Assembly (NCBI GenBank): GCA_015501585.1
Contig: JADNRY010000064.1
Location: 62,001-126,000 of the forward strand
Length of the DNA stretch: 64,000 bases
Direction of reading: 5' to 3'
Source: Rhodocollybia butyracea
Lineage: Eukaryota; Basidiomycota; Agaricomycetes; Agaricales; Omphalotaceae
Positions 35,165 to 47,932 of the stretch are shown here, one piece after another; the first letter of the stretch is position 1, and each line of letters starts with the position of its first letter. The position numbers were made by a program, and so were the translations under genes. The notes beneath the pieces are model-generated. The model made no database searches. It had not been told where the DNA came from and worked only from the letters and a program-made list of their open reading frames with translations.

Positions 35165-37144
35165 ACATGGGGGTTGTATCTGCTTGTTAGGATGAGTAAA
35201 AGACCCTACTCGGATTAAAATAGTTATTTAGTAGTCGACTGTACAGGCCTCGAAGAGTGGCAATTCTCAAGTTAAGAAATGAGATAAAGCATCCGATCAT
35301 AATTCTATATCTACAGCTCTAAGCTAACCAGAAATGAATTGAATGGATACAAACGCGTCTTGGGTTGTTCCAGCATCCCTCTGTCACTCTCTCCTGCGTG
35401 GCTTGAGGCCGGGCTCAGTGGGCAATGGATGGAGAGAGATATAAAATTTCTGGCAATGTTTCTACAACCATCCGATACTTACGTTTACAATTTCAAAGCC
35501 GCCAACTAGAGCATTTGTCAATCTCCTTCTTCCCCTTTGAAACTCAGTCAATGCGCGTTCCACTTTTCTTCCTCCATATGTATGTGATGCCCTCTGAAAA
35601 GCGGACTCGGAAGAGGTATCGAAGTCTAATCAATTTCTTCTCCAAGCTCTAACTCCAGCGACAAGCTCGGAAAAACACTGGGACGAAAGTGCTACAGATG
35701 ATACTAGCGGCGATGGGCCGCTGGCCCCACTGAACCATTATGGTAGAGGTGTTGGAGAGAGTGCATGTTAATGCGGGAGTTTGACTCCAGTGTGTGCTAG
35801 TATAATATGGAATTTAAGCATCCCCCGGTGCCACTGTTGTAGGCTATGCGGCTGAGCTATGAGATTTTGTAGCGTTCGGGCGACCTCCAAGCAAAGCCTA
35901 AAGACCGGTTACAGAGATTGGCAGAGATCTCGTCTGATTTTTTATTGCGAAGATTAGCAGTGATTCTGAAGACACACACCAAAAGTCGAAGAGTAATTCG
36001 AGAGAGGTTATGACCTGGAGGAATAGCAATTCAGACGAGTTTGAATCAGACTGTCTGATGAGGTCTGATGTAAGAGTGTATATGCACTGTCACCATGTAC
36101 TTACTAGTCTCCTATAAGCAGACTCGTTATACACTGACGATACATACGGATGTATATATAGTGACTAGACGTACTTACTTACTGTGCCCAGACCAGTCAA
36201 AAAATAAAACAAATCCTGTCAGCCCTTAAGTGTTCTCAATCCCTGAACAACATATTACTTCGCTGTTCCCGAGTGTGCTTTATTTAGGTGGATCTTCACG
36301 TCGGTACTCAAAGGACAAATTTTCAAAAGCAAAAAAACTTGCTTAGCGGCAACTTAGCGGGGATCTGCATCGTGCGCAATGTATAACGAAACGGCAAAGT
36401 CATACCTAGCACTCGAATAAACGAAGACTTGACGAAAACGGATGGATAAACAAAATAGGGAAGGAAAAGTAAAGGTCCCCCCAGAGGTGTGAACCTGAGT
36501 AGCAATGAAATGCGTCGCATACACCTCGGAGGCAAATAGTGGGGCAGAGCGGCGGGACTCCTTGAACAGAATACCTCCTTCGACACACCGTATAAGCCTT
36601 GGTATAAGCGTATAATATGGTTTACGGCATGATTACAGGGGTAGTACTTAGCCATGTGCCTTCAACATATTTTGATGATGCTACACGGTCAATGACCTGC
36701 TTCTTATATTTGAGTCTCAGTCACGGTTGATACTTATTGATGTCATTTGATAGGACCTAAGTAGCTCCCCGGGCACCGCTGCATAGGGCATAAATAAGAA
36801 CCAAATAGTATCTAAGAACCGTTCCTACTTGGTTCCTACTAAGGACTACATTTTTCTAACCTTTTTCCTCGCAGGCACAAGATTTTCACTGACTGAATAA
36901 AAGCTATCTCTGGCAGCCAGTGCTGCCCACTCACGATTCGAGAGAACATGTAACTAATAACTATGCGGTAACTCTTGACTGCCTGACAATTATACTGTCA
37001 TTAGCTGCACACATGCCACATGGTATGATTTAAATGCTTTAAAGTTTATACAAGACATACGGTCTAGCGTAGCACCTGCTTGATTCCTCGCCCAAGATAG
37101 TTTAATACCGAATGGGCCTCAGTAAACATTACTACACCATCCAT
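35165..37144. other. Gene-free stretch with a dispersed repeat
   Basis: No gene recognised. ORFs at 35425-35652 and 36323-36655 lack family features. The part around 36410-36590 resembles 57815-57985. Confidence 0.5.
36410..36590. repeat. Dispersed repeat, copy 1
   Basis: Shares ordered blocks with 57815-57985: GCACTCG(A/G)ATAAACGAA near the left, a run of C followed by an A/G-rich stretch in the middle, and GCGGGACTCCTT plus CTTCGACA near the right. Diverged, and probably an old mobile-element or gene-family fragment. Confidence 0.5.
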
Positions 37145-38786
37145 CTACATCTCAAAAAGCTGAACAGAGTTAGTTAGCATTCCAGGGTAGAACAATAGAG
37201 AGTGACCCACTTCTCCCTCTCCAGACTTCTCCCTCTCTTTCAGTACTTCAGCTCCCATAGATCTCCAGTCTTTCTCCACAGTTGCAGCCACTCTCCTCTT
37301 CAATGCATCCATAGTCATCTCGGGAAAAATGTACCTTCATTCCGTTGTTAACCCCAAATTCCCTTCGACAAATGCAGCACGTACCGTTCAATAGGATGCT
37401 CAACCGCCTCTTTTACCGCTTGCCAAAATCCTTCATTATCTCCCTTCTTCACATGATACACATACGGAGGATTCTGGTATTTCAACCCATCATGTTGTGT
37501 TGACCACTTCGTTCTATCCTCCGGTTTATTGGAATCAAACCCCATGATAGGGTTGATAAACGGGACCCCCATACACATCGCATCATATGGACTCGGACTG
37601 AGAACAGGTCGACCAATGCCTATCAATGCACGGCTCTTCCCGAGCTGTTCATAAAACGCCTCCTTATTTAATGCACCCAAATCATGAATAGCCTTGGGCA
37701 CCTCCGACCCATCGGCAGTGTAACGCACTCCCGCTACAATCTTCAAATCGTCCAATGACGGCTCATCTGCTGGGGGGACAAATGTCTGATTCGGATAAGC
37801 GTAATTGTTCCCGCCGAAAAATTCTGCATACTTGGCGAGGACATAGACTTGCTTTGGACGTTCTTCTGATGGAACAAAGGATGTTTTCAGGCATGCTCGC
37901 TCGATAGAGTACCCCAGATACACATTCTCCACAGAATTACCATGTGGATCCATGGCACCGTAGTTTTCAGGGGAAAGTGTCCACTTGTTACCCAAAGGGT
38001 TAGAGGAGCCAGTCCAAAAGTGGAACGAAAGCATTTTCCACGCCGGTATTCCAAGAGGATGGGTCGGAGTCTTGATACACGTTGGATCTTTGAAACATTT
38101 CTTTGTTTGCTCCCCTTCGGCAATAACAATTTTTACAAGGTCTGGATAGATTCTGTATGCCCGCGCAAGTTCGTGGTTATCTGGAGCGAATATCGCAGTG
38201 TATCCCATTTCTGCGAGAGAATTAATCTGATGAGAATATCATTGCTTTGTTTGATCGCCAAACCAGAAAATTAAGAGCTTACCATACTCAAAGCCCTGCA
38301 TTTAGGGTCAGTACTTATACGAAACTGTCAAAAATGCTCACAGCGCACCAAATGTCTTCGCCTGACACATCTCCATGAATAGCATTAGAAAAATGCATAG
38401 AGCTCAGCAGGACAATGCTCGTTTGATTTTCGCCACAAGTGTCCGTTTGCATACACATCATGAGATTTCGCATTGCTTTGCTGTTCTCATTCTCCCAGTT
38501 GTCCGTGCGATTAGGCATACCAATAGGAAATAAGTGAGATATGAATGATTCAAGGGCGCTGGATGCAGAGTCTGAGTAGGCTTTAGTAATGGCGTTTTGA
38601 GGTATGTTGATGTAGATAATGTCAAACGTGAATAGTAGAATACTGGCGAGCACAACGAAAGAAGCAATAAGGAGCTTGGAGTTCCAGGACCGTCGTATTT
38701 CACCTCTGGATCTGGACCGGAAAAATGGAAGATCATAACATACGGAGAGCTTGACGGCTAACTCACTGTAAAAACCGCGAGCTCAT
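37145..38786 (-). CDS. Type II membrane glycosyltransferase, GT18-like (MGAT5-related)
   Basis: Golgi-type glycosyltransferase related to family GT18 (alpha-1,6-mannosylglycoprotein beta-1,6-GlcNAc transferase). Start at 38786: a short cytosolic MSSRFLQ, then RRSWNSK and one membrane anchor LIASFVVLASILLF, i.e. type II topology. The lumenal part has Cys pairs (MCMQTDTCG, CFKDPTCIK), GYTAIFAPDNHE, and the C-terminal nucleotide-sugar-binding half with SVENVYLGYSIE, KQVYVLAKYAEFF, LGKSRALIGIGRPVLSPSPY and DAMCMGVPFINPI, the P-x-P-x-(D/E)A pattern typical of GT18. Six or so exons join in frame; the last two add the short C-terminus ending GELFEM at 37145. Acceptor in fungi is unknown. Confidence 0.82.
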
Positions 38787-40165
38787 TTTTTCAGCATCGT
38801 CCGAGTCTGCGTGTGAAGGTAGAGGGAGATAGGCCGACATGAAGGTAATAGATCAAGGATTGGAGGAAGATTCTATCCCACGGCAAGGGAAAAGCGTCAA
38901 GCAAAGCAAAATTTCGGCTGTTAATACTGGTATATCTTTGACATCCCCGACTCTGATCGAAGAGAAGAGATGGTCTTGTGGACGTTGAATTTTTGTACAG
39001 AACGAAATAAGTTCCCACAGCGTCGAGCGATCAGATAATGTTGCCTGAGGGTAAGCTACATTAGGCTACTTATATCACAACGCATTGCTTGAGTCAGTGC
39101 CAGTTGCTGTCTTCGGTAGCGTGTTTATTTGTTCCGTTGACCTCTACTGCTGTGAAGCCCTTGGCCAATATAATCTATCTACACACCTCTCAGAAGAAAG
39201 ATCAGTCTAACTTATTATGTATAAGTACATGTATTTCACTGACCACGATGTGACTTATACACCACAAACCCTTCCCCTCCCTTCCCTCGCTTCTGTTTGC
39301 AGTTACCTCTCATCCAATTTTCCCAGTATGCTGGAAAGCATCAAGGACCTGCCCTGACCCGCCGCGTTGGACTATCATCTTTGACATCGCCAGATTGATG
39401 GATCCAAATCGGGATGTGACCTCGAGCACCCATGTAAATCTATTACTATATATTCATTGGCACTCCCTTTGTCAAATGAGAAGCTAACAGCAGGACACAC
39501 CACCGTCCCATACACAGTTGGCATGGTCCATGCAAAAGACGATAAAGTATTAACCTTACGGCCCGGGTGACCGTATTAACCAGTCCCATTTCTTTTCTTT
39601 AGACTCCAAAGTGAGCACTGACTCGGAGGCGAAAATGTTTACCGCACTTTATATAACCTCCCCTAGTAGTCTCACCCATGGGTTGCGGTGACAAAGTTTA
39701 CCTGACCTTATTGAGACTCTGCTACTTCCATGGCACAAAACGGGTTTCAGCCTGAGTAAGTACTACGATAGATTAAGTACAGTCAAATTCCAAGATAAAG
39801 GCACGTGCAACCAGTCAAAGCGAGTTTTATACGACGTCCGTACGCAACAACAGATCAATAGTAGGATAAAACAATTTAATTCTTTTGCGCCATGTTTATA
39901 AACTCTAGGCTAGCAGCGACGACTTCCCGACTCACTTACATTTCCACACCTCCACTGTTCAGTTCCTGCTCTCCTACCACGCCTTCGTCGCACTACTTGT
40001 CGCCCTTGCCAGTTCCACCCCTCATTTAATTCCCACTCAACTCGCTCGCCCAAAGTGATTCTTACACAAAGCCGTACTCGACCCACACTTTTCCGACGTT
40101 CCCCTTAGTACTTACCTTAACCATACTGTTTCAGCCGATAAGTACCCGATAGCTTCCAATAGCGC
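38787..40165. other. No gene recognised
   Basis: Upstream region of the GT18 gene, then AT- and pyrimidine-rich sequence with no coding signal. Confidence 0.45.
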
Positions 40166-40615
40166 TTGCCATGGCACATTATTGGCGCAATTTATACAGC
40201 CAAAGCAACCAAGAATGCAGCGCGTTCGCAGTTCGAGTCGAATATCGACTTGAGCAGTCGCCGTGATGCCGATGTTAAGCGCTTAACATCGGCATCACGG
40301 CGGACTGCTCAGGCCATCATCAATTCCCATGTCAAAGCCATGTGGCTGTTGATTCAGAAATCGTTCATCTCAATCATCGAGCGTCGTCCAGCCCAAATTG
40401 TTAGGTGGCCGCTCAAGTACTCGAGCCATCGCGAATTTCTTTCTTTTGAATATTTGTTCTTCTCTTATCAATTCGAAGACCTGGAGGACCAAGAATATAC
40501 TAAATCGCTTGTTATGAGAATCGAGATTGAGAACGAGGCGACAGGATCGTTTGACTTGTCTTGGACACATGCATGGTACGCGGTAGTGAATGTGCGCTCT
40601 TACACTGGAAACTGA
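40166..40615 (+). CDS. Hypothetical ORF spanning a long palindrome
   Basis: A single-exon ORF of 149 codons with no recognised domain. Its residues 29-49 are encoded by a 61-nt near-perfect palindrome. The composition is not clearly protein-like (Arg/Ser in the first part, aromatic-rich in the second). A pyrimidine-rich, promoter-like stretch precedes it (39960-40130). It may be a real orphan gene or a chance ORF. Confidence 0.25.
   Translation: MPWHIIGAIYTAKATKNAARSQFESNIDLSSRRDADVKRLTSASRRTAQAIINSHVKAMWLLIQKSFISIIERRPAQIVRWPLKYSSHREFLSFEYLFFSYQFEDLEDQEYTKSLVMRIEIENEATGSFDLSWTHAWYAVVNVRSYTGN
40251..40311. repeat. 61-nt palindrome
   Basis: The core 40261-40300 is a perfect 40-nt palindrome with arm CCGTGATGCCGATGTTAAGC and no spacer. 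The flanks TGAGCAGTC (left) and GACTGCTCA (right) extend it with one unpaired base. Confidence 0.97.
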
Positions 40616-43600
40616 TTGCTATTCTCCTCATGATTTCCCCCATACCTCTTCGACTTATGGATCTACGTCTAGCTAGTCCGCTAGCGAGTTATATCTGCTC
40701 TACGAACGTTATAAATGGCGAAGCGTGACGAATCATTGCAAAAACTGGACCGATCATCTGCGCATCACTCCTGCCCTTTTGGATTCCTCCTTCCAGCTCG
40801 TCGTCTCTAGCTAAACTGGTCCTCACTGTACACCCGAAACCACTCGAAAACTCCAATTTCCACAGCCAGTCTTGAGCGCTTGAGCTTGAGGTTGAGCTTG
40901 TGGACTCCAGGTTCTGCTTGCACAAGTTGTACAATTGGACTTTCACTTGAATGCTACAAAAGAATCCACACTCGTTCGTCACTAGGCACTTTTTCGAGTA
41001 ATTTTTCGCGCTATATATATCAAGTCACAAGCTCCTCCAGTTTCCTCAGCCTTTTTTACTGTGGCGATCATCGGATGCAATGTTTCTACTCAAGCGCTAC
41101 AAAAAATCTCCAAATCCAAAAAATGGTACTGAAGGGCTGTTTGTATCCTTGAACGCCACGCAGCGCGCAGCGCAGAGCGAGATTACTGACCGATTCGGGC
41201 CGAAACCAAACCCCAGTACAACTGGAACGCTCACTTGCGCTACATCCATACGCGCTTTCATGATTCCTTATACTTGTTGTTCTCAGTTACCACGCGCGAT
41301 CCGCGAAACATGAATCATGAACAACGACTCGAAAGTTCTTCCAGTAGTCAGTTTCTAAGTTTTACTCTGGCGGATCGGACATTAGCCGGCTCTAACAAAT
41401 CTGGCACCACTTCTTGTATCCTCAAACTCCACGCAGAGCGAACCCATTGGAACTGAAACACAGCTCTAACGAACTTTCCATGCCCTCGCGCGATCCAACA
41501 TCTCACCAGCAGAGCCATTACCACTAGTGTCTAGAGAGCGGAGAGTAGGCTAGAGCTGTTCACCTGTTCCGCTTTCGAAGGGTAACAAATACGAAATCGG
41601 AACCCACTGAGTACGTCGTTGAATTCCTTGACAAAATCCTTTTTCGAAATCTGGGGCATTTCTAGGCACGGTAACGCAGCACGAAGATCTGGAACCTTTT
41701 TTTTTTCCAATCTCAGTCTCGTCTCAATGACGTTTGAAGAGACCAAATAGGTGGTTCCACGTCGTTGCCAACGTCGACATGAAGTTGCCTAATGTTCATG
41801 CATCCCCTGGAGCCCATCGTGTCTTGGATCCTTCGACAGAGTTTTCCTCCAGCGCCAGCGCTTTCTGACTGTACTTCGAGTCTGTTACTGTAATGCCTTT
41901 AAGTTACGCCGCACCTTACGCCGCAGCCATATGGCCACGAAAATCAATCTTCGGCTAGAACTTGGTATACATCCTGGATTCGTTGTCGCCTACGAGTACT
42001 ATAGGTCGTTGGAATGGGTTCAAACGAGCAGAGTTCCTATTTAGCCTGAAGGTCATACGTTCGCCGTAGTGGCGTTTCAGAATGCAAATACGAATGTCAG
42101 GAAATGAACGCTGATATGGTAAGGGCTAGCCTAGAACAGTGGCGTAGACGAGGACTCACTTCAAAATGTTTTCAAAACACTGAACGGACTGTACAGGACG
42201 AGGTGTACACGCAAACACTGCAGTGGGCCCGAAGGCTAACCAGCCAACCAGCTCAGGCGAAGAAATCCGAATAATATTTAGTAAATCCTTCGTCATCTTT
42301 TGGTACTGTTTTGCTGTTCGTTATTACTTTTTATGCAACCGTTTTATTTGGGTTTTCATTTCAATGTTTTCAGTGTTTCTAGCTCCGTCTCCTTTCTAGG
42401 AACAATTATCGCAGGAGTACGAGTAAGTAGGATACAACGCGCTGTTTCAGCACTCTATACTTACATGTAGTACCAGCTCGATCAGAATACTCGATGGTAA
42501 TACCAACTAAGATGGAGGCTATCGTGCTGTAGCTCCAGTTCTATTGTTATTGGTTCGACCGCTAGCACCTCGAAAATCAAACCTATTGGCAACTCACAAG
42601 AATACGCTTGAGCAGCTCATCGCAGCTTACATTCCAGGGTGCCTTTTCCAGACGTCTTGCATATCGTGCATTTAAAAAAGAACTGTTACACACTGACCTC
42701 GAAGCACAAAATGAAAACTTACAGTCAGTAATGATATCGTACAAAGTAGGACAAAGAAACTTGTCCTAGCACATCTTTCTACTCAACGGCAGTCCCAGGA
42801 AATCCGCGGAGCATGTGAATTCTTGCTCTAGTAGTTTTTCTTTCTCGCAGTTGGACGGTTTGTGAAATTAATCTCTATTGTTCATTGTATCCAATAGTCG
42901 GCTGAGTTAGCCACCCGCCCCCAAATGCCCCAAACCAAAAACTTGCTGGCGTTCCAGTTTACGCTTTTTCAGCAATCGTGGCTCGGGGAGGAAAGTTTAG
43001 ATTCCTCCCTGGCCGAGATATCTCACAGGAAACCGTAATTCGTGATCCTCCTCCAAATCTCGACTTATTATCCCACAGCTAACTGCTATTGACGATCCTA
43101 CTGACCTTGACCTCTTGGAGCAACCGGCAGTGAACTCAAAAGAAGCTGGGTTTGATCGTGTTGAATGTATGTATATTTTGAATGCACTTTAAACTCCTCT
43201 AGCTCTAGTCCACGGAGCTCATGGCTACCTCGTTCATCAATTCTTTGATTCCACTTCCAGCCTCCGTACAGACTCGTAGGGTGGCTCCATCGCTAACAGT
43301 GCAAATTTGGTCGTCTGGCTGATCAAAGTAAAGTAAAGCAGGGTATTGCTTACTTCAATGTTGTGCCACACAGTACAATCGACGGTATTCGGCCCATCAC
43401 TTGATAAAGTCGTGGTACCAAACTCTATAACACTTAGTGGCATTCCGCATTCCGCACGACACAGTCGCTCACAATCGCCGCTCATAGGCATCTAACCAAA
43501 CCCGCGAAATTATTCTGCAACGCAGGCTAGACTCCGGAAGAGGCTGTTGTAGATGGTAAAGTTGCGTAGTGGCTTCTCCCGAGAGAGGCCACTCCTAACT

Positions 43601-43996
43601 CGCAAGATGGATAACTCGGTTGATATCACCGGAAAGTACATACATGTCCCGTTCACATTTACATGGGAGCGAAGAAGAACCGAAGAAAGGTTACAGGGAT
43701 TATCATGGATTTGTATGGACGCAGTATGTTTGAAACACCCTTTTTCCTTACATCTGCATGATGCTTGATTCAAGGTTTCCTGGATTGTGTGTACGGACGT
43801 AAAATGTCCTGTTTCCTTACATGAGTCTTCGTTTCCCGAGGCAAGTCTGTGGGAGCCGCTTTGACGTCATCGGATTTAAGGTCCGAATTTATTTTTTTGA
43901 CTTGCGCGTCTCTCGGTCTCTGCACGCTGCAAATTACACGATTCACCATAAATAGATCAATGTAATATACTTGCCCAACGCCTCTCATCTTCAGCG
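40616..43996. other. Gene-poor stretch, about 3.4 kb
   Basis: ORFs up to 97 codons (40689-40982 minus, 43510-43773 minus) have no recognisable features. Some pieces recur in reversed orientation at short range (for example around 43545-43600), but nothing was assembled into an element. Its right end should carry the promoter of the transporter at 43997. Confidence 0.4.
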
Positions 43997-45788
43997 ATGG
44001 GTCTTGAAGAACACGTCTCTCCCAGTACCGGACCCGACCACCATGACGACCAGCAATCCCAGCCAGAGACTGATACTATCAACAGCGCAGAAGCACCTTA
44101 TTCGGTGTTCTCTAAGCGCAAGCGTGTCTTCATTATTATCATGACTACACTCTGTGCTATTATTTCTCCGTTGTCCGCTAATATCTACTTTCCGGCTTTA
44201 AATGTCCTTTCTGCCGAACTCCACGTCTCTTCATCGCTAATAAACGTTTCGCTCACCACATTTATGATCTTCCAAGGCCTTGCTCCGGTTTTTCTGGGGG
44301 ATTTAGCTGACACCGCTGGCCGTCGCCCTGCGTACATCATTGGCTTCGTCTTCTACATCGGAGCTTGCATTGGGCTTGCGTTGCAAACTTCCTTCCCGGC
44401 CTTGCTCATCTTGCGCTGTCTTCAGGCCTGCGGATCTTCCTCTACAATAGCGTTGGCCTCTGGTGTTGCTGCAGATGTATCCACTTCCCAAGAACGAGGT
44501 ACCTATATGGGTTGGGTCAACGGCGGCGCATTGCTGGGCCCTTCTATTGGGCCAGTTCTAGGTGAGTCCTGACTAGCCCACGATAGATTCTCTGAAATGG
44601 GGAATATCTATTCATTCGTGTCCTGTAGGTGGTGTGTTGGCTCAATTTTTAGGCTGGCGGTCAATCTTCTGGTTTTTGGCTATCTTAGCTGGGGTAATCT
44701 TGATCCCCCTTGTACTGGTCTTCCCTGAGACAGGTCGAAATGTAGTGGGTAATGGATCGATACCTCCACAGCGTTGGAACCGCGACTTACTCACTGTTAT
44801 TCGTGATCGGGGAAAGAACAAGTCACAGGACACAGAGAGACAACCATCCCTGCGTCAGCTCCGATTCCCAAACCCATTGTCAACGTTGAGAATCTTGAAA
44901 GAGAAAGATGTCGGACTGCTTCTTCTTTTCAACTGTCTCGTATACTGCGCCTTCTACAGCGTCACGACCAGCTTGCCTTTTTTGTTTGCGGAGATATACA
45001 ACTTTAACGCACTTCAGATTGGGTTGTCGTTCATACCTTACGGGGTCGGCTCTTTGCTAGCTGCGGTGTTGAACGGACATATGTTGGACTGGCGATTCCG
45101 ACAAGTAGCAAATTCCCTTGGAATTAAGATCGTGAAGGATAAAACTATAGATCTGAGATATTTTCCGCTGGAGAGAGTCCGGTTTCCACTTGCGCTTGTG
45201 CTTATTCTCATTGGGAACACGGCCTTACTCTGTTATGGATGGGTGAGTGCTTTTCGAAGACCATTGGGTTAAAATATTCATCTGATACACGATCAATGTC
45301 GAAACAGGTTCTGCATGTTCAGGCCCCGCTTGCTGTACCCCTCGTTCTCCTCTTCTTCATAGGTTACTTTATCACAGGCAGCTTCAATTGCTGTAGCGTC
45401 GCTCTTATCGATTATTGTATGTATATTTTCCATACCTCTCCTCCGATCTAGTTCGCTGTACCTTCGCCTTTACTCACAACTTCAGAGTATATCGCTGACT
45501 TCCCATCTCATAGACCCCAATTCTCCAGCAACCGTCACGGCGTGCAATAACCTGTGCCGCTGTCTCTTAGGCGCAGGCAATACTGCAGTTATTATCCTGA
45601 TGATCAACTCCATGGGCCGCGGATGGTGTTTTACGTTCATCGCTCTGGTTATATATGCGACTACGCCTATTCTGTGGGTTCTCATGCGCTGGGGCCCTGC
45701 GTGGCGTGAGGAGAGAGCACAGAAGATAGATGCTAAGAATATTATACAGGCAGAAAACAGCGATGAAAGCAAAGAGAAGGCCGGTTGA
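43997..45788 (+). CDS. MFS transporter, QDR-like DHA1 subfamily
   Basis: Twelve-helix proton antiporter resembling yeast QDR1/2/3-type multidrug and organic-ion exporters. Four exons, all in frame: the first to about 44561, then 44632-45242, 45308-45420 and 45514-45788. Motifs: SANIYFPALNVLSAELHVSS in helix 1, FLGDLADTAGRRPAYIIGF (motif A), LRCLQACGSSSTIALASGV (helix 4, with its Arg), NGGALLGPSIGPVLGG (motif C, antiporter signature), FLGWRSIFWFLAIL and PETGRNVVGNG before the central loop, then TTSLPFLFAEIYNFNALQIG and LSFIPYGVGSLLAAVLNG in the C-terminal half. The N-terminus (about 40 residues) is polar. Substrate unknown. Confidence 0.87.
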
Positions 45789-46316
45789 TGGGACTGTGTT
45801 TGGATTTGGGAAATTTGGGAGATTCGTATTACACGCTGGGTTTAAGTCTTATACATACAACAACCATTAATGATTAGAGTACTTATAGAACCGGGGGTAC
45901 AAATTCAGAACACGAGTACCCTACATATGTCATAAAGCTGCAATACCAATCAGACGATGCGCGATTGGCCACTCACAACACTGATGTCGCAAGCCAGCGG
46001 TGAATTGCACAGAAGCATGCTTCCGGACTTATGGGTCTTCCCAAAGGTATAGAAAAGATGGTTATGAAGGAGAATCTGCTTATATAATCGCCATACCAGC
46101 AAAACTAAATAAGTGCTTTAATCGCTTTATATTCATTGATATTGGAATTTCAACGATCCTTTGCTATCTCGTAGTCTTTTACCTGTGACCAAGTAACTGC
46201 GGCAGTATTGACAACCAAAAGTAAATAGGCACCGAAAACAACCCAAGGTGATAGATGAGAGAGAAGAGACCTAAGAACTAGGTTATGAGAACCCTATATT
46301 CAGATTTCAATCAACA
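45789..46316. other. Intergenic, convergent 3' ends
   Basis: Between the transporter (+) and the secreted-protein gene (-). No coding signal. Confidence 0.5.
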
Positions 46317-47167
46317 TCATATTTTCCAGGAGAGACAACAAACGAACTCAAAGGTCCAGGTGTCAGCGGCGGCAATTGCGAAGTCAGTTGGCATTGCGAA
46401 ACCACCAATGGCGCCGATGAAATGACCAATGCCATTGTCGGATTCCGATGTGCAAGGCAGGAGGTCATCGCCAAGCAGCTCCTAACATATGCGTTATGTC
46501 TTGGACAAAGCGGAGAACTGAGAAAGACACGCACCAAGTTTTCGAAGTAGTACTCCAAAGTGGCGCCACCTATGGCGTTGTTGTTGATCCACACTCAAAT
46601 GTTCCAAAGGTGAGGGTTTCGGCGAACCCAGGGGGTACCTCGAAAAATTCGTCGAGCTCTAGTAAACAATCAAAATTGGGAAACATGAATAGAAGGTAAA
46701 TAGCGAATCACCGCTAGAAGCTGCAAGGAGGTCTGAGAGCTCATCACAGTCTGCTGTAAGCGGGCCTGCGACGCCTGGATCGGTCACACATGTCAATGTT
46801 GCAGTTGCTAAATGGTCCTTGCTCGTTAGTCCTCGGAATCACATGGCCACTGGGATTGAACATACAGCCATCGCAGGAATTGAGAACCTGTCTCTTCTCG
46901 AGAGAGCGAGAGGCTATTAAGGCATCGGCGGAGCAAGCCAGTTTCGAAAATCGGATTGTTTTTCCAGAGACAGTGACATTGTTGGTTTCGATAAGCACCC
47001 TCTCGCTGGCCTGGCATGCGGATGGCATACTTTGGGCTGGAATTGCAGTAGGTAAGCAGCTGTCAGGACCAGCTAGACGGTAGAAAATGCAAACCTGATT
47101 GTATAGCTGAGGACACAGAGATAGAAGCAAGGGAGAGCAAAGCAGCTAATGAAGTAGTCAGTTTCAT
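46317..47167 (-). CDS. Small secreted protein
   Basis: Start at 47167 gives a clean signal peptide (MKLTTSLAALLSLASISVSS, cleavage expected near SSA-IQ). After the first intron come CLPTAIPAQSMPSACQAS, VLIETNNVTVSGKTIRFSKL and LEKRQVLNSCDG. An intron with donor GTATGT and branch CTAAC joins this in frame to STATLTCVTDPGVAGPLTAD and CDELSDLLAASS, then EVPPGFAETLTFGTFECG. The pattern (Cys pairs, a KR site near the middle, C-x-x-L-x-C core) resembles Agaricomycete small secreted proteins with an N-terminal propeptide. The C-terminus is unsettled: after FECG the frame either stops at once or, with one extra base, continues into NNNAIGGATLEYYFENL and a further exon ending at 46317. Function unknown. 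Confidence 0.55.
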
Positions 47168-47586
47168 GATTGGAGAATTCGTCTTGGTTGACTCGAATGA
47201 GACATTAGGTAGGTCTTTTATAGGAAAAAAAATACTGTGCCATTTTGGGCACTTCGTGAGCACCCATTGATTTCGTAACCATTTTTGATCTTGAAAAAAA
47301 TCCGAAAATCCTAAAAAAGAATTCTTGTGACTTAGGAAGTGCTCGAAATGGTACAGGAGTATTGTACTCAATGTTGGTACCTTGTATCTGGATGTTGTGG
47401 AAGGTACTTGACACCACATCACTCGGCGTTCCTTTTTGCGAACTTGTTTGGTTGACCAAACAAACCTTCATAATATCAGCGAGGAGCGATTTCGAGCGGA
47501 CTGGAGACTGAGTGCGGTAAGAGCGAGATACAGGCCACAACGTTTTGGTCCAACATTTTGTCTGTAAAGGCTCACTGGCAGGCGGC
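47168..47586. other. Left flank of the transposon; probable retroelement remnant
   Basis: Contains the promoter of the secreted-protein gene. Beyond it lies sequence that would continue, on the minus strand, the gag-like ORF found on the other side of the transposon. An open minus-strand frame runs through 47205-47540. Confidence 0.35.
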
Positions 47587-47613
47587 CATCAGGAAATCGG
47601 TATCTGAATAATG
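47587..47613 (+). repeat. Left terminal inverted repeat
   Basis: CATCAGGAAATCGGTATC followed by a weaker match (TGAATAATG against GCGATAACG). It pairs with 57325-57351. Confidence 0.85.
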
Positions 47614-47932
47614 TCCTGAAAAATCTACCTAAGTTCTGATAAGTTCTGTTAATTTCTGTTAATACTGATAATCAACTGGTAATGATTCACATATTCACTT
47701 TGATTTCTGTTAATACTTTTAATGAACTGGTAATGCTTCATAAATTCACTTCAAGCCTCAAGGTTACTTGAAATTATCTGAAATTATCGAATTTTAATTA
47801 GATGACTTTTACTACATAGAAATACATCAATTGCTAATCGATACACAAATAAGTGAACCCAAAAAATGAAAACAAAATGAATCTATGTTGTGGTATGGTG
47901 TATACTAGGGTCTACGGTTCATTCAGTACATA

